From Rhodobacteraceae bacterium UBA6273 (lineage in GTDB: Bacteria; Pseudomonadota; Alphaproteobacteria; Rhodobacterales; Rhodobacteraceae), in NCBI GenBank assembly GCA_002440625.1, contig DJUV01000208.1, positions 1-36,213 on the forward strand: a stretch of DNA of 36,213 bases. The letters run 5' to 3'. This document shows positions 31,075 to 36,213 of this stretch, in pieces. The stretch's first letter is position 1, and each line of letters opens with the position of its first letter. The position numbers and the translations under genes are program-made. A model generated the notes under the pieces. That model did not search any database. It worked only from the letters and a program-made list of their open reading frames with translations, and had not been told where the DNA came from.

Positions 31075-32394
31075 GTGACCGGGCCAGACCTCGAAAACCT
31101 GCGGGCAGAGGTTGTCGCGACCATCGCCGTTCGCCAGATCGGGCGGATATCTGAGGTCCGGCAAGGCGCGATCCGCATTGCCGGCGGCACCGCCGACTGG
31201 AAACTTGGCGACCGGATCCGGCTCCTCGCGCGCCCCGAGCAGACAGGCGAGATTGTCGGGCTGCAGCCGAGCAGCGCCACCGCGCTCATCGACGGGTCGA
31301 CCGAAGGCAGCGCGCTCGGCGACCGGGTCGAACGGCTGGGGGCGGTCGGAATCGCGCCGCATGAAAGCTGGATCGGGCGCGTGATCGACCCGATGGGCAA
31401 CCCGCTTGACGGCCGGCCGCTGGTGCGCGGGACGGTCGAACGGCCCGTGCTCGGCGCGCCGCCGCCGGCCACCAGCCGCAAGCGGCTGGGCGGGCGGCTT
31501 GAGACCGGCACGGCAATCTTCAATACCTTCCTGCCGATCGTGCGCGGCCAGAGGCTCGGGCTCTTCGCGGGGTCCGGCGTTGGCAAATCCTCACTCCTCG
31601 GGACGCTGGCCCGCAACATGAGCGCCGACCTTTGCGTCATCGCCCTGATCGGCGAACGCGGACGCGAGGTGCGGGAGTTCGTCGAAGCGGTCCTCGGACC
31701 CGAGGGGCTCGCGCGCAGTATCGTCGTGGCGGCGACGGCGGACCGTTCCCCCCTCATCCGCCGGCGCTGCGCCTGGACCGCAATGAGCATCGCGGAGCAT
31801 TTTCGCGACCGTGGCCTGCAGGTTCTCTACTTCGCCGATTCGGTGACCCGCTTTGCCGAGGCGCATCGGGAGATCGCGCAGGCGGGCGGTGAGGCGGGCA
31901 CCGTGCGCGGCCACCCCGCCTCGACCTCGCAGCTCATCATGACGCTGGCCGAACGTGCCGGTCCTGGGCCGGAGGCGGCGGGCGACATTACCGCGATCTT
32001 CTCGGTCCTCGTGGCCGGATCGGACATGGAGGAACCGGTCGCCGATATCCTGCGCGGGGTGCTCGACGGGCACGTGGTGATGGAGCGCGAGATTGCGGAG
32101 CGCGGCCGCTTTCCGGCAATCAACCTCTTGCGCTCGGTATCGCGGTCGTTGCCGGGGGCCGCCTCACCCGCCGAGAACGACCTGATCGCCGGGGCGCGGC
32201 GATTGCTTTCGGCCTATGACGCGGCGGCCCTGATGATCCGCTCGGGGCTTTATGTGTCCGGCACCGACCCGATGATCGACGCGGCGATCCGCGTCTGGCC
32301 GGATCTCGACGCCTTTTTGGCGGAACCGGGACGGGACGGGATCGCGGCAAGCTTCCGCCGGCTTGGCGAGATCGTCGAAAGATCGGGCATCTAG
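31075..32394 (+). CDS. fliI: Flagellar export ATPase FliI
   Basis: A 439-residue ATPase starting with GTG 31075, preceded by GGGAG; the frame is open upstream but that part lies in flgB. Walker A GSGVGKSS (about residues 166-173), Walker B region VLYFADSVTRFAEAHREI, and the conserved PASTSQLIMTLAERAG. FliI energises and orders substrate delivery to the FlhA gate. It is alone on the plus strand between two minus-strand operons. Confidence 0.96.
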   Translation: MTGPDLENLRAEVVATIAVRQIGRISEVRQGAIRIAGGTADWKLGDRIRLLARPEQTGEIVGLQPSSATALIDGSTEGSALGDRVERLGAVGIAPHESWIGRVIDPMGNPLDGRPLVRGTVERPVLGAPPPATSRKRLGGRLETGTAIFNTFLPIVRGQRLGLFAGSGVGKSSLLGTLARNMSADLCVIALIGERGREVREFVEAVLGPEGLARSIVVAATADRSPLIRRRCAWTAMSIAEHFRDRGLQVLYFADSVTRFAEAHREIAQAGGEAGTVRGHPASTSQLIMTLAERAGPGPEAAGDITAIFSVLVAGSDMEEPVADILRGVLDGHVVMEREIAERGRFPAINLLRSVSRSLPGAASPAENDLIAGARRLLSAYDAAALMIRSGLYVSGTDPMIDAAIRVWPDLDAFLAEPGRDGIAASFRRLGEIVERSGI

Positions 32395-32525
32395 GCTTTC
32401 TCGGCCCGGCCTGGAGTCCCGTAGCGTCACAAGACGGATGGCCGCTCGGTGGCCGATCTGCGCCCGATGCGGACTGAGCCATCAGGCAGCCCGCCGGACG
32501 TCTGTGCTCAAGGCGGTCAGGACGC

Positions 32526-33347
32526 TCAGATCAGCCGCGACAGCCCTGACTTCGCCGATCCGCTGAGTAGCGTCAGGGCGGCGTTTCGGCCCGCAAGATC
32601 GGAACTCGTGGGGCTGGACTCGCTTCTGGCCAGAAAGAGCCGGATCAACCGTTCGCGCGTTTCGTCCGACCCGAGCGCCGCCGGGTTACCGGTGCCGAGA
32701 TAGCGCTCCGACGCCGCCTTGAAGGTCGAAAGCTGCTGGTCAAGAGGAAGGCGAACGAAGGGCTGGGGAAGCCCGAAGGCGGTCTGGAACATCTGCCTGA
32801 GCGGCGCGGAACCCATGATCGCGTACCATTTCCCGTTCTCGGACCCCTTGCCCGAGGCGATGCCCGGCAGCTCCCTCTCGGCGTTGAGGGCCAGCCGCAG
32901 CTCACTGCTCTGCTTGCCGATGGCCGCCTCGAAGGACGCAGTCCGGTAGGACGCGAGCATGCCGTCCGCGAAATCCGAAAGCTTGGTCCGCGGTGTCGCA
33001 AAATCGCCAAATCCGAAAGCCTTGGAAAGCTTGAGGTAACGCTTGTCGGAGAGTTTGTTGGCGATAGCATCCGGCGACAGGGTTCCGTCCTCCAGTACCT
33101 TTCGGATGAAGTAGCGGTTGCTGATGTCTCCCTCGAGACCGAAGGCGCCAAGTGCCACGCTGAGCAGCCGGCGATCCGCGACAAGATCGGCGGCGGTGGA
33201 GACTGACCCGATATGCGCCCGGAAGTAATCCGCATCACGGGCCATCGCGCCCGATGCCGCGAAACGCTGCATCTGTTCGGCGCTGGTGCGCTTGAGTTGG
33301 GCCCAGCCGGCCAGGCCTGTGAAGGCGACGACCGGCTGAAAGCTCAT
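32526..33347 (-). CDS. DUF1217 family flagellar protein
   Basis: A 273-residue helical protein of the DUF1217 family, found in alphaproteobacterial flagellar loci. Family features include a repeated pattern of short helical modules (DYFRAHIGSVSTAADLVADR, NKLSDKRYLKLSKAFGFGDF, KWYAIMGSAPLRQMFQTAFG). Its exact role is unknown. The start overlaps flbT by 4 bases, tying it to flagellin control genes. Confidence 0.85.
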   Translation of the reverse strand: MSFQPVVAFTGLAGWAQLKRTSAEQMQRFAASGAMARDADYFRAHIGSVSTAADLVADRRLLSVALGAFGLEGDISNRYFIRKVLEDGTLSPDAIANKLSDKRYLKLSKAFGFGDFATPRTKLSDFADGMLASYRTASFEAAIGKQSSELRLALNAERELPGIASGKGSENGKWYAIMGSAPLRQMFQTAFGLPQPFVRLPLDQQLSTFKAASERYLGTGNPAALGSDETRERLIRLFLARSESSPTSSDLAGRNAALTLLSGSAKSGLSRLI

Positions 33348-33748
33348 GACGGTGCCGCCGCAAGCAGACGTGCCTCGCGCGGCAGAAGCATGCGCAGCGT
33401 CTTCAAAGCCTGGTAGAATTGCCCGTCGAGCGTGGCGGCGGTAGCGAGGGTCAGCTGACTGCGGCTATCTGCGTCAGTCAGCGCCTGGCTGAGCTGTTCG
33501 ATGCCGCGCAGGATCTGATGGCGGGCCTTCTCGGGCTCCGCGTCGCCGGAAAGCACGAGCTGGGCGATGTAGCAGACGCGGCGCACGGGTGTGTTCACCT
33601 GCTCGGGATGGATGGCGTCGCGAAGCCTGAGGATGTTGGCATTTGGCGTCAGGACGGCGAGACGCGACCGCTTGTCGCCGTTTTCGATCACAGCGCCGTT
33701 GACGAGGACCCTTTCCTTCGGCCCGAGCTTGAGGACCAGCCCGCTCAT
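33344..33748 (-). CDS. flbT: Flagellin synthesis regulator FlbT
   Basis: A 134-residue protein; ATG 33746-33748 marks the start (the longer frame upstream is nonsense). FlbT signature at the N-terminus: LKLGPKERVLVNGAVIENGD. In Caulobacter FlbT acts on the flagellin mRNA 5' leader to limit translation. Here flaF overlaps it and flagellin lies upstream on the same strand, so a similar circuit is likely. Confidence 0.95.
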   Translation of the reverse strand: MSGLVLKLGPKERVLVNGAVIENGDKRSRLAVLTPNANILRLRDAIHPEQVNTPVRRVCYIAQLVLSGDAEPEKARHQILRGIEQLSQALTDADSRSQLTLATAATLDGQFYQALKTLRMLLPREARLLAAAPS

Positions 33749-34119
33749 TCTTCGCGCTCCTGCCCGCGCAGGCCGCGCATGACGGTGGTGTTGATGTCGA
33801 TGAGCGCAGCCAAGTCTGCCTCGCCCGCAAGGACGCGGCGGCTGTGGTGGCGCGTGAATTCCGCGAGATAGAAGATACCCGCGCGCAGCGCCGGCGGAAG
33901 CCTGTTGCCGTCGCCAGAGACGTCCGCGGCGAGTACATTCCAAAGCCTTCGGTTGTCGGAAAGCGCACGCGCCAGCACGGCATATCCCCCGGTGCCGGAT
34001 TGCGCCGAAGCCAGTGCGCGGGTGCAGCGCGCGAAGGCGTCATACTCGGCGCCACGATCGGTGCGGGTCGGAACGGTAGCGCCGGAATAGGCCGAGCTGG
34101 CCAGAATATGGGCGTTCAC
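33745..34119 (-). CDS. flaF: Flagellin synthesis activator FlaF
   Basis: A 124-residue FlaF family protein starting with GTG 34119; a GAGGA sequence lies upstream. Key helical region: RLWNVLAADVSGDGNRLP, then LRAGIFYLAEFTRHHSRRVL. In Caulobacter FlaF promotes flagellin translation or secretion and counteracts FlbT. Overlaps flbT by 4 bases. Confidence 0.94.
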   Translation of the reverse strand: MNAHILASSAYSGATVPTRTDRGAEYDAFARCTRALASAQSGTGGYAVLARALSDNRRLWNVLAADVSGDGNRLPPALRAGIFYLAEFTRHHSRRVLAGEADLAALIDINTTVMRGLRGQEREE

Positions 34120-34166
34120 GGAAAACAGATCCTCACATGGGTTGCATCAGGTCACAGGCGGCGAAT

Positions 34167-34188
34167 CGGGGCGCCCGGAAGCGCCCCG
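34167..34188 (-). terminator. Hairpin after the flagellin gene
   Basis: Perfect 8-bp stem (CGGGGCGC at 34167-34174, complement at 34181-34188) with a 6-base loop, 10 bases beyond the flagellin stop. No T run follows, so it may act as a partial terminator or as 3' protection that sets flagellin above flaF-flbT expression. Confidence 0.55.
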
Positions 34189-34197
34189 TCTGGTCGG

Positions 34198-35406
34198 TCA
34201 GCGGAAGAGCGACAAGATGCTCTGCGGTGCCTGGTTCGCGATCGACAGCGACTGGACGCCAAGCTGCTGCTGCACCTGCAGAGCCTGCAGCCGCGCCGAA
34301 GCCTCCTCCATATCCGCATCGACCAGCGATCCGATCCCGGCGCGGAGTGAATCGGTGAGCTTGCCGACGAAGGAGTTCTGGATATCGATCCGGCTTTGCG
34401 CCGAGCCGAATTCGGCCGCGGCGTCGATACCGGTCTGGATCAGGTTCTCGATGTTGCCGAGCGCAGCGGCGGCGCCGGCGGCACTGGACACGTCGATCGA
34501 GGACATGGCCGCAAGTCCGCCCGAACCGGCATTCTTGAACTGCGCGCTGACTGTCAGGTCTTTTGCGCCGGCATTGGTGAAGGCAAGCGTACCCGGGGTT
34601 CCGCTGTCATAGTCCACCGTCAGGCCGGCGATGCCGAGAGATTCGATGGCGTTCTTGAGACCCACCGCCACGAGATCCGAGGTGGTCGTGGCAGAGACAT
34701 CATCGGCCGTCACCGTGTAATTCGCCGTCTTGCCGCCGATGGTGACGGATACCTTGTCGCCGGCGGCGAAGGCCGCTGTACCATCGTCGATTTCGATCGT
34801 GCCGGCGCCAGAGGTGTTGTCGAGCTGGAAGCCTGCGGTGTCGCCATTGGCCGACACGCCGGTCGAAGCGCCGAACACGTCCTTGGCGGCATAAGCGCCC
34901 GTCGACAGGTTCTGGCCGTTGATCGTGATCGACGAGGTGGTCACGCTGCCACCCGCCTGCCGGTCAAGCGACGCGAGAACGTCGATTGATGCGTTCGAGC
35001 CGTCGACAAGGTTGAGCCCGTTGAACTGCGCGGCGCCGACGACACTCTTGACCTGATCGACGAGCGAATTGATATCGGTCTGGATCTTGCCGCGGTCGAC
35101 GTTGTCTTCCTGCGCGGCAACGATCTTGCCCTTGATCTCGGTCATCAGGTCGGTAACCGTTTCGGCCGCCTGACGCGCCACCGCAACGGTCGACTCGCCA
35201 AGCGCAAGGCTGTCGGAGATGCCCTTGAAGCCCTTCACGTCGGCCTCCATCACTTTCGAGATGGCCCAGACCGCCGCATTGTCCTTGGCGGAGCCCACCG
35301 ATTTGCCGGTGGATATCTCATCCTGCGTCTTCGACAGGTTCGAGTTGATGCCGCGAAGGGTCTGCAGGGCGACCATTGCGCTGGAGTTGGTAAGAATGCT
35401 GGACAT
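34198..35406 (-). CDS. fliC: Flagellin (filament protein)
   Basis: A 402-residue flagellin. ATG 35406 is preceded by AAGGA. The conserved N-terminal D0/D1 region begins MSSILTNSSAMVALQTLRGI; the C-terminal D1/D0 ends LGVQSLSIANQAPQSILSLF. The surface-exposed middle (about residues 150-290) is Thr/Ser/Ala-rich and specific to this strain. Export needs FlaF and the FlgN-like or other chaperone. The only flagellin gene in the window. Confidence 0.97.
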   Translation of the reverse strand: MSSILTNSSAMVALQTLRGINSNLSKTQDEISTGKSVGSAKDNAAVWAISKVMEADVKGFKGISDSLALGESTVAVARQAAETVTDLMTEIKGKIVAAQEDNVDRGKIQTDINSLVDQVKSVVGAAQFNGLNLVDGSNASIDVLASLDRQAGGSVTTSSITINGQNLSTGAYAAKDVFGASTGVSANGDTAGFQLDNTSGAGTIEIDDGTAAFAAGDKVSVTIGGKTANYTVTADDVSATTTSDLVAVGLKNAIESLGIAGLTVDYDSGTPGTLAFTNAGAKDLTVSAQFKNAGSGGLAAMSSIDVSSAAGAAAALGNIENLIQTGIDAAAEFGSAQSRIDIQNSFVGKLTDSLRAGIGSLVDADMEEASARLQALQVQQQLGVQSLSIANQAPQSILSLFR

Positions 35407-35426
35407 TCGCTGTTCCTTGATCTGGT

Positions 35427-35468
35427 CGGCACTTCGTGCCGGTTTACACTTGCCCGAAACCTTCGGGC
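35427..35468 (-). promoter_or_regulatory. Two tandem hairpins in the flagellin 5' leader
   Basis: In flagellin mRNA sense: a 7-3-7 stem (GCCCGAA/TTCGGGC, 35452-35468) followed by a 6-3-6 stem (CGGCAC-GAA-GTGCCG, 35427-35441), then 20 bases containing the AAGGA ribosome binding site. Both stems are perfect. Such a leader could regulate translation, possibly with FlbT. Confidence 0.65.
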
Positions 35469-35600
35469 GTGGCGGCATTCTGTCCTTGCGCGGCCATCGC
35501 AGCCTTCGCGCCATCGAATTTGTCGATGCAGCGAGATACTGGCGCGCGCTTGTCTAATGAGGCGTAAAGACCGCCCGGCAAATGGATCGCATTTGATGGA

Positions 35601-35957
35601 TCATGCGCGCTGCTCCAGGTTCTGCGTGCCGAAGCGGAGCGTGCGGCCCTGACCGTCCCGGTCATAGGTCGAAAGTTCGCCGCAGACGCTATGCAAAAGT
35701 GCCACGCGACGCTGTGCGGACAGCACGCCTTCTCGGGCCGCGCCAAGAAGCGCCAGTTGCCGTTCCGCCAGGGATTTCATCGCCTTCAGGGCATCGGGCG
35801 CAATCTCATGGCCATCGCGCGAAAGGGCCTGCGTCAGGTCATCAAGCCTTGCCGCCAGCGCGCCGAGCCCGGCAAGATTGCCGCCACCCAGACACTCCCG
35901 GACCTCATCGAGGCAGGCCCCTATGTCACCCATCAGCGGGGATGTGTCATTGGGCAT
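35601..35957 (-). CDS. FlgN-like export chaperone
   Basis: A 118-residue helical protein. The C-terminal helix plus GELSTYDRDGQGRTLRF ending resembles FlgN family chaperones, which guard hook-filament junction proteins. AGGAGA precedes ATG 35957, and its start overlaps the rod-binding gene stop by 11 bases. Assignment rests on shape and position, not on a unique motif. Confidence 0.65.
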   Translation of the reverse strand: MPNDTSPLMGDIGACLDEVRECLGGGNLAGLGALAARLDDLTQALSRDGHEIAPDALKAMKSLAERQLALLGAAREGVLSAQRRVALLHSVCGELSTYDRDGQGRTLRFGTQNLEQRA

Positions 35958-36213
35958 TGCCGTCTCTCCTTTTCAGGGCCTCGAAGATGGTTTCAGCAAG
36001 ACCGATGCCGCCGGACCTCTGCATGCTCCGCGCCTGTTCGTCGCGGAGGAAGGAAGCGAATTGTTCTTCGCCGACTCCCCCGCCGAATTCGGTGCGCGAT
36101 TGCCCGAGACCGGCCGATTTCAGCATTTCGGACAGGAACGCCGCCTCGAGATTTTCCGCGGTTCGGCGCAGCGCGGCATCGCGGTCGGTGGGCTGGGTGG
36201 CGGGGGCGGGGGC
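35947..36213 (-). CDS. FlgJ-type rod-binding protein, C-terminal part (truncated by window edge)
   Basis: The last 88 codons of a minus-strand gene that continues past 36213. The FlgJ N-terminal rod-binding signature is clear: EAAFLSEMLKSAGLG, FGGGVGEEQFASFLRDEQAR, and GGIGLAETIFEAL. The gene ends shortly after this motif, so it is the short form without a peptidoglycan hydrolase domain. That job may be done by the transglycosylase at 21250. Confidence 0.88.
   Translation of the reverse strand, partial: APAPATQPTDRDAALRRTAENLEAAFLSEMLKSAGLGQSRTEFGGGVGEEQFASFLRDEQARSMQRSGGIGLAETIFEALKRRDGNAQ

Noticed and set aside
35444..35746. 100-codon minus-strand ORF upstream of flagellin
   Set aside because: Overlaps the FlgN-like gene out of frame and runs through the leader hairpins; no homology or RBS.
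1..36213. CRISPR arrays, tRNA or rRNA genes
   Set aside because: No regularly spaced direct repeats, tRNA cloverleaf pattern or rRNA segments were found by reading.

Overview
This window comes from a high-GC alphaproteobacterium, most likely a member of the Rhodobacteraceae. Pointers are the G/C-rich third codon positions, the flaF-flbT-flagellin block, a flagellar export operon (flhA-fliR-flhB) opposite a rod/ring operon (flgB-flgC-fliE-fliQ-flgF-flgG-flgA-flgH-fliL), and the accessory families present (PCu(A)C/SCO copper chaperones, an ArsR-rhodanese regulator, a COG4705 membrane protein). No rRNA, tRNA, CRISPR array or intact insertion sequence was seen.

Left third (about 1-9,600): metal and sulfur stress genes. 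A plus-strand run encodes two SCO-type thioredoxin-fold copper chaperones flanking a PCu(A)C chaperone, then an M23-family gene broken by an in-frame stop, then a DUF411 protein. Facing it on the minus strand are a small Met/His-containing secreted protein, a Tat-exported multicopper oxidase and a TlpA-like thioredoxin whose last 30 or so residues are frameshifted. Next come a DsrE-family protein, a small membrane-anchored ORF, and a metallo-beta-lactamase-fold hydrolase/MFS transporter operon. That operon diverges from an ArsR-rhodanese fusion regulator, with a perfect palindrome between them.

Middle (about 9,900-19,820): an envelope-focused cluster. A COG4705 multi-pass membrane protein and a small exported helical protein diverge from an OmpR-family response regulator/histidine kinase pair. 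The pair overlaps a 663-residue DedA-PAP2-LssY fusion. A second PAP2 phosphatase is convergent, and an ABC exporter (ATPase plus two permeases) with a secreted calcium-repeat protein follows. Near-identical 16-bp palindromes (CTTACA-N4-TGTAAG type) lie before the regulator, before the PAP2 gene and before the ABC operon, so these units may form one regulon. This is the best candidate for an undescribed system here.

About 19,820-21,000 is a scar holding a decayed IS110-family transposase fragment and a frameshifted AraC-family regulator. It separates the accessory part from the flagellar part.

Right third (about 21,250 to the end): flagellar genes. On plus: a lytic transglycosylase, flhA, fliR, flhB and a FliJ-like coiled-coil protein, mostly with 4-bp start/stop overlaps. 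On minus: flgB through fliL. Then fliI on plus, and on minus a DUF1217 protein, flbT, flaF, flagellin, a FlgN-like chaperone and the C-terminal end of a FlgJ-type rod-binding protein cut by the window edge. The flagellin leader contains two perfect hairpins just upstream of the ribosome binding site, a plausible target for FlbT-type control.
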